Shown here one piece after another: positions 54,940 to 64,000 of a stretch of DNA of 64,000 bases. Within the stretch, counting starts at the first letter, position 1; every line of letters begins with the position of its first letter. The DNA is taken from the NCBI RefSeq assembly GCF_017591425.1, contig NW_024465751.1, positions 7,688,001 to 7,752,000 on the forward strand. Reading direction: 5' to 3'. Made by a program: the position numbers and the translations under genes. The stretch is from Ochotona curzoniae. Its lineage: Eukaryota > Chordata > Mammalia > Lagomorpha > Ochotonidae. The notes beneath the pieces were generated by a model. The model saw only the letters and a list, made by a program, of their open reading frames with translations. It made no database searches and was not told the DNA's origin.

Positions 54940-55225
54940 TTGAAGTGGCCTCTTGGGATGCCAACCCAAGAAGAAGTATTCCTGGTGCAAGTGCCCACTA
55001 TGGTACTTCCAGCCCAGCTTCCGGGTGGCAGCAGGTAATGCTCCAAGTATTTGGATCTCAGCCATTCATGTGGGAGACTCCAATTGACTTTCCAGTCCCC
55101 GGCTTCAGCCTGACCTCTTGCAGGCATTTGGGGAAGAAACTGAGAGATGGAAGCGCTCTGTGTGTGTGTGTGTGTGTGTGTGTCGCCCTGCCTTTCAAAT
55201 ACACTGACAATAAATAAATGAACAA
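54940..55225 (+). mobile_element. C-SINE, plus strand, with (TG)n in its tail
   Basis: 'cccagcttccgggtggcagc', 'cagccattcatgtgggagac', 'ctcttgcaggcatttgggga', then (TG)12 at 55159-55183 and 'cgccctgcctttcaaataca'. The 176-codon minus frame over this region (54702-55232) is a SINE shadow. Confidence 0.9.
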
Positions 55226-57101
55226 ATGCCAAAGTTCTGCAGGAACAACACAGTCATTTGCAGAGAGAGAAAGGTTGTCCCAGCTGTAACAGTGGAGGAG
55301 GACAAGACCTATATCTGGAAAGAGGACTTGAATGCAGAACTATGGCGGTCGTCCTTGTTCCCAAGGAAAATGGAATCATGACAGAGTTCTAATCAGGGGT
55401 TCTGAGCAAAATGAAACAACCCCCACTCTTTTCTGTCTGTGCCATCGGCCCGCAGGAATCTGGGCCACAGGAACATTCACAGGTTTCTTATTAACAAACC
55501 CACTGAGGAGCCTTTCTGCTCCCTCCCCACAGCATGTAAATAATTTCCAGTGCTACAGCATGTTTTCGTGGGACAGCAACTGGCCGAGCACTTCTACAGC
55601 CCACAGTGCCTCCTCTCACCCCACTGGACAGTGAGTTCCTGAGTTCTAGCGCGTGATGGTCCTCGCGACACAGACCCGGGAGCTATTCCCAGGCACCCTG
55701 CAGCAGTACAGCCCGTCCCAGTAGGAGCCGGAGAATTCCAGTCCAAGAGACCTACAAGGCCCTTGGCCCTGGCTCTCACAGAAAGCAGGTCCACTTCCAC
55801 CAAACAATCACTCAGATTCTCAGCATATTTCCTATAGCCCACACCAGAGAGGTCTGACATGGCCTAGGGGATCAGGACACGCCCGGGTACAGATGGAAGG
55901 AACTGAGTTAGGACAGGTGAGCAGAGCCCCGGGGCAGTTACCATACCTCAGTTTCCCGCCCACATAGGGGTCTTGAAGGAGCCCTCAAGCCATCTCTGCC
56001 TCAGTAACAGGAACTGATCAACCCAAATGCAACCAGAAATCACCCTGTGACCTACTTTGAATCACCTCTAATTCCGTGGTGACATTCTGTGTAGGATCCC
56101 AGGTCATGAGATGTTGCAAATTCAGGTGTCTGGGAGCTGAGAGGAAGTGAGGGACAAAAGAAATCTCTTGCTCAAACTTGGGCAGAACAGGAGAAAGCTG
56201 AGTTGGATAAGGATTGCCACCCATCACTGGGATTAGTAACACAGCTTTAGACACCTTCCTGCATACTGGCACTTCATTCAATACTGAGTTATCTTGCTCA
56301 ACATGCTAACTTGTAATACCAAGCATCTGAAACACTTGGTACTGACTTCATGGAAAGACACAGAATCTCTGTGTGCATATGCACTTATAAACATGCATGC
56401 ATATGCACACAAAGACACATATATGGCAGCTGTGGTCAATAGAGTTACGTTGAGTATGGGATGGGAGAACACAAAACCATTGTTCCGAGGGCAGCAGATG
56501 AGAAGCCTACAAGCTTCTCAACCATCAAAACCCAACCATCAAAACCCAGCTTGGCATCAGGTTTCCTCAACCATCAAAACCCAGCTTGGCATCAGGTGTG
56601 CTTTTGTTCAAAGAATCTTATTTCCAACATGTCTTTAAATTACCAGCACTGATCTCACAGGAACCAATACTCTAGTTCATACTTGGACACAGCTGATCTC
56701 ATCCTCATGTTTTCCCCATCAGGCTCACCATGATCTGCACTTAGAACGGTGGCCAGCGCCTCTCTTCTGCCCATGGGGGCCATCCCTAACAGTGGCCTCT
56801 CCCTCAAAGCACACAGATGCTCAAAGCATGGTGCCAAAGGAGGCTGTTGATACAGTACAAGTTAGGGCAGAGCGCCACCTTCTTGACCTCAGCCAGGAGC
56901 GTGGGTGGTGGGTGAGTCAGATTCTGTCGCTGCTGTGTTGTCCCTGCATGAGGGAGAAAGTATCAAGAGTATTGATTTAGGGGTGACAGGTAAATATTGG
57001 CAAATAGGCAGATTTACAAACACAGGATCTGTGAATGATAAAGATAAACTCAGTGTGTGTGTCTGTGCGTGTGTGTGCATATATAATATGAGACAGCTAC
57101 G
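55226..57101. other. Unassigned sequence, 1.9 kb, with one tandem repeat
   Basis: No transposon recognised with confidence. It contains the duplication at 56517-56598, a short atgcatgcatatgc run near 56392 and a GT-rich patch at 57050-57080. 'agcgccaccttcttgac' at 56871 is a weak CTCF-like match. Confidence 0.45.
56517..56598. repeat. Tandem duplication, 35-bp unit
   Basis: A 35-bp unit beginning aaccatcaaaacccagcttg occupies 56534-56568 and is repeated almost exactly from 56569 (about 29 bp retained). The first 14 bases also occur once more just upstream (56519-56533 region). The identity of the copies implies a recent duplication. Confidence 0.95.
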
Positions 57102-57190
57102 GAAAGTTCATGGAAAATGGAATTAAGAGGTAAGGTTTTTTAGTGCAAAAATTTTGAAATTCAGGCACAGGTTTTTCATAACATGTGTTT
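57102..57190 (+). mobile_element. Mariner-like miniature inverted-repeat element
   Basis: 'ggaaagttcatggaaaatgg' at the left and 'catgtgttttccat' at the right form imperfect inverted ends; the interior 'gaggtaaggttttttagtgc' with 'aaaaattttgaaattc' matches the reverse complement of 13183-13280. Non-coding, opposite orientation to the first copy. Confidence 0.75.
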
Positions 57191-57210
57191 TCCATCACAT
57201 GTGTGGACAG

Positions 57211-57213
<3 letters not shown>

Positions 57214-57258
<45 letters not shown>
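57214..57258. repeat. (GT)n microsatellite
   Basis: About 22 uninterrupted GT dinucleotides, ending gtatac. It lies 24 bp beyond the mariner-like element. Confidence 0.97.
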
Positions 57259-57260
<2 letters not shown>

Positions 57261-57439
57261 CAGACATCTCAAGCATTTAAATCCTGGCCCATCAGGAGCT
57301 ACCTCCCTCAACTGCCCAGGATCTTCTAGAGAGATGTGCTATCTCTGTGCTATAACTGTGTCATATCTCTGAGCAAGGACGATACCACAGTGCACAGCAG
57401 ACACTCCACTTTAAAGGTCAAGTTCACAATAGCCCCCAT

Positions 57440-57725
57440 TACCATCTGTCTAGACAGCATCCTCTATCGTGTCTTCATTGAAGGCCGATGGAGCTCAAAG
57501 ACATCCCCTGTTGCCCTCCTCCTGGAAGTCCATACAAGCAGCTGCCCACCCCACCCTCATACAACCCACCCTTCCTCCCACCCCACAGACATAGTGTGGT
57601 GATGTCACTCGAAATCTGCCACCTGCTTCCACATCTGCACTGCTGGACCCTAGAGGGAGAAAACCATATCTGCTTCATTTTGTCAAGCCAAGCACCTGGC
57701 ACAGTGGCCTTGAATCTTTTGCCTC
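57440..57725 (+). mobile_element. L2 LINE 3' end, sense
   Basis: 'ctagagggagaaaaccatat' with 'ctgcttcattttgtcaagcc' with 'aagcacctggcacagtggcc' is a clear sense L2 terminus (gagggcagggaccatgtct ... cagcacctggcacagtgcc). The part left of 57600 is less certain. Confidence 0.7.
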
Positions 57726-57764
57726 GGTGAATAGCAGCACAAAAGGAGACTCTAGAGATCATCC

Positions 57765-57895
57765 AGCCTAGGCTACTCAAAGTGAGGTCCACAGGCACAC
57801 AGGAGTGCCAGCTTCACCTGGGAGCTTTTAGGTACTGACCATTCATGTCACGACTTCTGGAGCGGGGCCCGGAGATTGTACTGTAACAAGTGTTC
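57765..57895 (+). mobile_element. MER5-type hAT DNA transposon fragment
   Basis: 'ctactcaaagtgaggtccac' with 'aggcacacaggagtgccagc' with 'ttcacctgggagctttt' follows MER5A (ctcaaagtgtggtcc ... agcatcacctgggaac). Best of the MER5-like copies here. Confidence 0.7.
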
Positions 57896-57942
57896 CATAG
57901 TTATCTTCATATCTAACCTTCTCCCACACTAGCCCACACAAT

Positions 57943-58250
57943 TTTTTTTAAAGATATATGTATTTTTCTTGAAAATCAAAGTTACAGAGAAAGGGAGAGG
58001 GAGAGACAGTGATCTTCCATGCCAAATGGCTGCCATAGCCAGAGCTGAGTCAATCTGAAGCCAGAAGCCAGGAGCTTCCTCCAGGTTTCTCACGTTGGTA
58101 CAGAGGGCAAAGGATATGAGCCATCCTCAAGCTGCTTTCCCAGACTATAAGCTGAATTGGAAGTAGAGCAGCTGGAACATAAACCAACACTATATGGGAT
58201 GCTGGAGTCACAGGTAGAGGATTAGCATGCTATACCACTGTGCCAAAGTG
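57943..58250 (-). mobile_element. C-SINE, minus strand
   Basis: T-rich tail, 'gaaaatcaaagttacagaga', 'agccagaagccaggagcttc', 'actataagctgaattggaag', 'ggattagcatgctataccac' with 'tgtgcca' as head. Full length, moderately old. Confidence 0.93.
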
Positions 58251-58254
58251 GGAG

Positions 58255-58340
58255 CTTGGAGAAGGGATCTGTTCCCCAAGGTCATACAAAGGAGCAAAGG
58301 AAGGGGCGGAGCTAGAGTCCATCCTCTGTCCTGAAAGTCC
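58255..58340 (-). mobile_element. MIR fragment, antisense
   Basis: 'ctgttccccaaggtcataca' with 'aaggagcaaaggaagg', then 'ggagctagagtccatcctct', follows antisense MIR (ttgcccaaggtcacacagc ... gagctgggattcgaa). Confidence 0.6.
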
Positions 58341-58429
58341 TACAGAAAGAAGTCTGACAAGAGTGCTCACTGACAACCTTCCTCCCGGTGTCTGTCCAAG
58401 TCATGCTGCCTCTCCTTCACAAAGCCCTC

Positions 58430-58571
58430 CTTCCTTCCTTCTTCTCCTGCCCCTCTCTTCTCCTCTCCCCTCCTATTCCTTCCCTTCCCTCCCTTCCACT
58501 CCCCTCCCCTTCCTTTCCCTTCTCCATTATTTTCCTTCCAATTCTTTCTTTACACCTCTCTATATCTGTCC

Positions 58572-58623
<52 letters not shown>
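58430..58623. repeat. Polypyrimidine tract ending in (TC)24
   Basis: About 195 bp of C/T-rich plus strand (ttcct, cccct and similar units), finishing in a pure (TC)n run at 58575-58623. It can form H-DNA in principle. Frames of Ser/Leu/Pro repeats or Arg/Glu repeats over it are translations of low complexity. Confidence 0.95.
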
Positions 58624-58626
<3 letters not shown>

Positions 58627-59369
58627 TCTCACTTTGGGGGCACAGATGCAGCTCTCTACAAACCCATATATATTTCAATTTCCTTTGCTGTCAAATAGGC
58701 AGAATCTCACCTCCAGGGAGTGGCTCATTCCAATTCAGAGAACACTTACTGCCACCAGGAACATGCATTTTATGTGAATAGAACAATGGGGGATGAGAGG
58801 CAAAGAGTGCAAGCATGGTTTTCCAACCCTTGCTCTGTCAGACGGTCACCCCTGCTCAAGCCCCTGTCCCTCCCTGTCCCCTCCTCCAGCTGTGACAACA
58901 GGATTTGTTTTTCTCCGCAGTGGGCTCCGGGTTAGACACACAGGCAACTAGGTGAACCTTCTGCGAGGCCGTTAGAGTTTCTCAGAATGAGTCACTTTTT
59001 CAAAAATAACAAAACCTCTCGACATCACTTGATTTCAGCATTCTGGCTGGGCTCTTGTAACCTCTTTTGCAATTGCATTCCAAGCACGCCTGACTTCTTT
59101 CTCAGGCCCCATGGCAAGTCCCCCTGCCAGCACAAGGACTTTGCTGACAGGGAAACCAAGCTGACCATCTGCAGATCCTGGGCCAGAGTGCGGTTGGGTT
59201 ACAGAAGCCGGGAGGGAAGCGTCTGGAAGCTACAAGGGCAGTGGGTGAGAGGGGCCAGAGCTCTCAGCAGTTGGCCTGGCTTCGACCTGCAGTAACTCCC
59301 TCCCGGACTTTGACAAGCCACCCTGCCTTGCAGCCTTCTCTACCCTCAGCAGGATTGGCTAATCTCCCA
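58624..59369. other. Unassigned sequence, 0.75 kb
   Basis: No repeat recognised. The frame 58987-59295 (102 codons) starts MSHFFKNNKTSRHHL and has no domain; I do not call it a gene. Confidence 0.45.
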
Positions 59370-59515
59370 GAGAGTGATAACTGGCATTTGCTCAACATGT
59401 CACAGTTTTTCAAAGCACGTTCCACTCCCATCCCCTCACAGGATGATGAGAGCGCTGGAGGCTGCCGGAGGCTTGGAGAAGTTGCGTGTCTCGCACAGGT
59501 CCTGACAGCCAAGGG
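59370..59515 (-). mobile_element. MIR-type fragment, antisense
   Basis: 'ggcatttgctcaacatgtca' with 'cagtttttcaaagcacgttc', 'cccatcccctcacaggatga' and 'gaggcttggagaagttgcgt' with 'gtctcgcacagg' follow antisense MIR/MIR3. Confidence 0.55.
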
Positions 59516-61416
59516 TGATGGCAGCCTCCGCTCCTTGAGCCAGCCCCTTCATCACCAACACTGTCCCCATCACTGTGGCTAGCTAGGCTGCTATTCTAGA
59601 TCAGAAAACAGTAAGCCTTGAAGCTAAACCTCAAAGCCTGTGTCTTTTCCGACACACCACGTGTACACACTGTTCTCAGAGCACATCGCACGTTACGCCA
59701 CCAGCATGAAGCAGCACATGTTCAGTTCACACTTCACCTATTCAGGTCTGTGGGCTCCTCAAAGCCATGGGTTCAGCTCTGCGGCCTCAGCACACAATCT
59801 CCTAACAGACAGGCATGGAAGCAGACCCTGAACTCAGTGCTGGCATTGGCGACGGTCTCAAACCCTGACCTGTGCATGCACTGCCCCTGGCACTCCCAGG
59901 CCCCTGGAGCCCGTCTCACACTCCCTGGCCTTAGTAAAGATCCTTACCTTGCCGGTCGCAGCTGCCAATTGCACAAGCACACTGCTGGAAGGGGGATGCT
60001 CCAGGGCTCTCACAGCTGACAATGCTGGAAATACGTGGACTTTCCCAAGAACACACACTCTAACACATATGTAGACTGAATAAACGATGGAGAAGAACTC
60101 ATCAAGTGTTTGCATCGTTGGCCCAATAATGCTTCCTGCATTTTTCTCTCTTGTAGGAAAGGAGAAGCAGGACTTCAAAAGTCTTGGGTGAATCCAATTG
60201 AATGTGAACAAAATTCACACTTGAATTCAATATGGGTCTGCTGGTCCCTTAAGAATCCACGTCAGGTTGCTTTGCTGTACCCTCCCTGCTTCCTCTCATC
60301 CCTGTCTCCAGGCGGAGTAAGAAGACCCTCTGCCAGGCTTACCTCAGATCACTCCTGCCTTCCACGTGAAATCCCTGGCACTTTCCACTTATTTCTCACC
60401 AGACTCTACCGGGGACTCAACAGCTCCCACAATTCAGTCCCGGGCTGCCACTCAAGAAATGTCTGATGATTCATAAGCACTGTACTCTCCCAGAATCCCT
60501 TGCTCTCTCAGGTGCTCCCATCCAGCCCCCACAGCAGCGCCCGAGAAGGAGGCAGCGGTTTCTGCCTTGTGCCCACTGTAATGGCAGAAGAGTGGACACT
60601 CAGGACGCTCACTGACTCTGCCAACACCTCCCTGCCAGGAGGGGCAGTGCCCACCTGGCATTGGGAAATCACGAACAATGAGGTGTGGGGATACCCCTGC
60701 ACCCACCCAGGCTGTTGGAGGTGGAGCTTCTTTGCCATGCTTTCAGCAGAGGGATTCTTTTGTTCTGGTTGACCCAGTGAAATCTTACTCAAAATCCCAA
60801 GATAAAAAGGTGAGAGAGCTACTCTGGAGAAGGTCTTGATAAGGGCTAAAAGCATCGGGTCAGGCCCCTCATCTGGCCTCACAGTTAGGGAGCGTTTCCC
60901 CAGGCCCAGCCCTAGAGAGCCTAACGGCTGAGGGCCCTTGAGCCAAAGAACATCCTAGAAGCTGCAGCTGCGTATAACCCTTCACTCTTTCAACTGTGAC
61001 ATCCCTCTCCGTTCGTCTTTCAAAAAACTTTTTCAGCCACCATATGGGCGGAGCACCGCAGCACGCCAGGCACTTTGGGTCTGGGTGTCAGAGGTCCCCT
61101 TTGGTACTCAGCTCTGTTGTTCCTGGCACTTTCCCTCACCTTGGATGCTTCATCCGCTTGGACTGACTCAGGCTCAGGTGCCGGCCCAGCACACATGGAG
61201 CTCAACGTTCACAGGTGCCCCGGCACCTTGGCAGCATCTACAGTCTCAGAGCTTCCCAGAATGTGGCTCCCAAACCACTGGACAGCATATCATCTTTGTT
61301 AGGGTGCACGTGACTTTTTCTTTCCATACATACACATATCTATACTTACATTATACTGAGGGTGACACTGCATCTCACACGTGACTCGAGTTGACATTTA
61401 TGACCACAATGTTTCT
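59516..61416. other. Unassigned sequence, 1.9 kb
   Basis: A possible antisense L2 end at 61045-61090 ('gagcaccgcagcacgccagg' with 'cactttggg') is all I can offer. Several random frames above 100 codons. No exon recognised. Confidence 0.4.
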
Positions 61417-61744
61417 TTTTCTTTTTTTCTAAGGGTTTATTTATTTTGATTGCAAAGTCAGATTTACAGAATAAAGGAGAGACAGAGAGAAAGATCTTGC
61501 ATCTGCTGATTCACTCTATAAGTGGCCACAACAACCAGAACTGAACTGATCCAAAGCCAGGAGCCAGGAGATTCTTCATGGTCTCCCACATGGGTGCATG
61601 GCCCCAAGGCTTTTGGGTCATCGTTGACTGCTTTCCCAGAGAGCTGGATGGGAAGCAAGGCAGCCGGGATATGAACTGGCACCCCTATGGGATCCTGAGC
61701 ATGCAAGGTGAGGACTTTAGCCATTAGACTACAGTGCTGGGTCA
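61417..61744 (-). mobile_element. C-SINE, minus strand, with target-site duplication
   Basis: 'tcttgcatctgctgattcac', 'gccaggagccaggagattct', 'cccacatgggtgcatggccc', 'gatatgaactggcaccccta' with 'tgggatcc', head 'tagccattagactacagtgc'. Duplications gaccacaatgtttct (61402-61416) and gaccacgatgtttct (61745-61759) differ at one base. Confidence 0.96.
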
Positions 61745-61792
61745 GACCACGATGTTTCTATTAAAGACATTTATTCAACAATAAAAATGTGA

Positions 61793-62105
61793 GACCTGCT
61801 CTGTCGCATTTCAAGCTAAGCCTCCACCTGCAGCATCAGTATCCCAATGCGGATGCCAGTTTGAGTCCTAGCTTCTCGACTTCTGATCCAGCTTCCTGCT
61901 GATGTCCTGGGAAAGCAATGGAGGATGGCTCATGTCCTTGGACCCCTGCACCCATGTAGGAGACCCAGAGGAAATCCCTACCTTCCTTCAGATCAGCCTA
62001 GCTGTGACCACTGGGGCCACTGGGAAGTGGATGGAAGATCTTTCTGTCTCTCTCTATAATTCTGTTTTTCAAGTAGAAATAAAATGTATGTTTGAAAAAA
62101 AGAAT
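61793..62105 (+). mobile_element. C-SINE, plus strand
   Basis: 'cctccacctgcagcatcagt' with 'atcccaatgcggatgcc', 'tgatccagcttcctgctgat', 'cctgcacccatgtaggagac', 'tgtttttcaagtagaaataa' and an A-rich tail. It stands head-to-head with the previous copy, 48 bp apart. Confidence 0.92.
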
Positions 62106-62664
62106 GAAAATGGAGGCTTGATTTCAAATATCAGGGAAGCAAAGTTAGAGATGAGAGACCTGATTCACAGGGTTCAGTAAATGTCAAGCGTCGGGATTTC
62201 CACCGGCTTAAGGGTACAGGTGACAGGGGAAATGGGGAAGTCCCTCCTCTGCGAATGGGCTGCTTCCTCACCTCTGGCCTGGCTGTCTTGCTGGAGGTGA
62301 TGGCAGGTGCCAAAATACCGATTATTCAACAGGCAGCAGGCTGCACATCGGACAGCTCCCAGATCCCCTGCAGGCGTCTAAGAAAAAATAGAAGCAAGGA
62401 TGGCTCGGCTCAGGAAAGAAGCCTGCAAGGGCCACTTTTCTTCTGTGCCCTGCTATCTTTCACTCAATCTGGAAGGTGGAAGCTTGTAGACCAGAGCCTG
62501 GATTCTGTGGATGTCTCCACTGGCAGAGCCAGGCATCTATAACTTCAGCAGTAATGAAAGTCTTCCAACTTGAGTCATGGGACAAAGCGCTTTGGCTGCA
62601 TTGATTCATGGGCCGCCAAATCCTGTGCCCAGTGGCAGGCGAAGGCCTGGCAGGGGCTCCTCTG
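62106..62664. other. Unassigned sequence
   Basis: About 560 bases with nothing recognised. Confidence 0.45.
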
Positions 62665-62760
62665 TCCTCCTTTGCCGATTAGGAAACTGCGGTTCACAGG
62701 TACTGGAGTCACCTCGCCTGCAGGTAGCAGCACCTGAACTGTCCTCACACACAGTGAGCT
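62665..62760 (-). mobile_element. MIR fragment, antisense
   Basis: 'cctttgccgattaggaaact' with 'gcggttcacaggtactggag' with 'tcacctcgcctgcaggtagc' with 'agcacctgaactg' follows antisense MIR. Confidence 0.6.
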
Positions 62761-63582
62761 GAGCCCCCTTACACGGAGTGACAGAATGAAGGGATGCAGC
62801 ACCCTAGCCTCGCCGCACACGTCCCTAGTCAACGGCAAGCAAGTGGCCTTGTTGCCTGACCGTATCTCCCAGGGTGTCAGAACAGCCAGGATCAGCCAGG
62901 AGAACCCTTGCAATCCTTGGCTGGTGTTCTAGGCCCTGGTCCATGCAGCAGTCTCTTTCCCTCCTTCTACGGCAGAGTCACAGGAGCCTGTTTCCCCACG
63001 GCCTCCCTTGCCCTTCCCTTTCTCTCAAGCCTGGAGCCCAAAGGCTGAGGTGAAGTTCAGAAGCCTCACGGCCAGAGAGGAAGGGACCGAATGAGGAGAT
63101 TCTGTATGGTGTTAGCCCTCCTGCACTCAGCATCCCCCAGGGAGTTTGCTCTGAATGTTGGGGACTCCCCTGCAGTCTGCATGTGCATTCACATTTCTGG
63201 GTGAACAGGGTGTGTGTATTTTTAACCAGCTTACCACCTAACTCCTCTTTGTTTCACCACAAACCCCAGAGCCAGAGAAAGTACTTCAGTTTACAGACAC
63301 AGTCTCATAGAGTGCTAACACTTGGGGATGTTAGCATTTTTGCACATTTGGTATTTAGCTTAGGACAGCGTGATATTCAGCCTAGGAAAAGAAAGACTCG
63401 GAGGGAATTGGGACTCTACGTATCAGTGCTCTTGGGACCTTTCTTTCAGGACCTCAGTCAGGACAATGTCCCTATCAACCCATCCCAGCTGAAAATCTGC
63501 CTCCAAAAGGAATGATCTAGAGGCTGGGTCTCCAGCGGAACAGTTCTTCGGAGAGCTTCCTCAATGGAACGAAGAACACACT
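62761..63582. other. Unassigned sequence, 0.8 kb
   Basis: No repeat or gene recognised. Confidence 0.45.
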
Positions 63583-63822
63583 CTCATTCAGCATTGTGGT
63601 ATGGGAGATGAAACCAGCATCCCATGTGGGAACACAGATTCAAGTCCAAGTTGTTCTGTTTCCAATCTGGTCCTTACTAATGTGCCTGTGAAAGCATCAG
63701 AGAATGGCACAAACATTTAGGTTCCTGGCACCAAGATGGAAATAGAGGGGCTCCTGGCTCCTGGTTTGACCTCACTTGGTCCTGGCTATTGTAAGCATTT
63801 AGAGAGTGAACCAGCAAGTCGA

Positions 63823-63878
<56 letters not shown>

Positions 63879-63950
63879 TCCTCCCTCTCTCCCTCCCTCT
63901 CTCCCTCGGTTGTCTTTCAGTTAGATGGTTAAATAAGTCTAATAATAATA
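63583..63950 (+). mobile_element. C-SINE, plus strand, with expanded (TC)n
   Basis: 'accagcatcccatgtgggaa' with 'cacagattcaagtcc', 'gggctcctggctcctggttt', 'catttagagagtgaaccagc', then (TC)24 at 63828-63875 and imperfect CT-rich units to 63907, then 'tgtctttcagttagatggtt' with 'aaataagtc'. The microsatellite grew from the SINE's own CT-rich stretch. Confidence 0.93.
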
Positions 63951-64000
63951 AAAGACCACACTTCCCACACCCACCACACACACTGCAGTCCAAAACCTAA

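Noticed and set aside
54702..55232. 176-codon minus-strand open frame, the longest single frame outside the L1
   Set aside because: It runs antisense through a C-SINE and its (TG)n stretch (Thr-His repeats) and has no domain.
58388..58777. Ser/Leu/Pro-rich open frame and Arg/Glu-rich minus frame
   Set aside because: Low-complexity translation of the polypyrimidine tract.

Overview
This is 64 kb of mammalian nuclear DNA with no recognisable protein-coding exon, RNA gene, CpG island or promoter. The host is almost certainly a lagomorph. At least 21 copies of one tRNA-headed SINE, the lagomorph C-SINE, lie on both strands, together with lagomorph-type L1 elements. The youngest SINE copy (45470-45804) has a tail of the kind I associate with pika (Ochotona) rather than rabbit; that genus guess is from memory and is weaker than the order-level call. 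Everything points to intergenic or large-intron sequence.

Layout. 1-2.8 kb: a GATA microsatellite, ancient MIR/L2 fragments, a possible conserved element and a CTCF-like motif. 2.85-6.01 kb: a 5'-truncated L1 on the minus strand with clear target-site duplications and part of its reverse transcriptase still open. 6-13 kb: ancient MIR/L2 remains, an L1 3'-UTR fragment and a C-SINE. 12.95-13.28 kb: a 208-bp GGAA tract followed by a mariner-like miniature element. 13.5-29.6 kb: scattered C-SINEs, MIRs, a MaLR-type LTR at 20.8 kb, a possible conserved element at 23.3 kb and an old L1 at 25 kb. 29.85-32.88 kb: an L1 with both ends and target-site duplications but almost no ORF2. 33-49 kb: dense layering of SINEs into older repeats, including two nested insertions with readable duplications. 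49-64 kb: unassigned sequence with MIR/L2 fragments, C-SINEs, two dinucleotide tracts and a second mariner-like element.

The window is best read as a record of transposition in layers. L2, MIR, MER5-like and MaLR fragments are oldest; L1 and C-SINE copies are younger; microsatellites have grown from SINE tails. I found no gene system. The points most worth checking are the CTCF-like motif beside the L1, the ORF2-less L1 with a duplicated 122-bp unit in its 3' UTR, two AT-rich candidate conserved elements, two perfect inverted repeats and the head-to-head SINE pairs. All family names were assigned by eye from remembered consensus sequences, and boundaries of ancient repeats are approximate to tens of bases.
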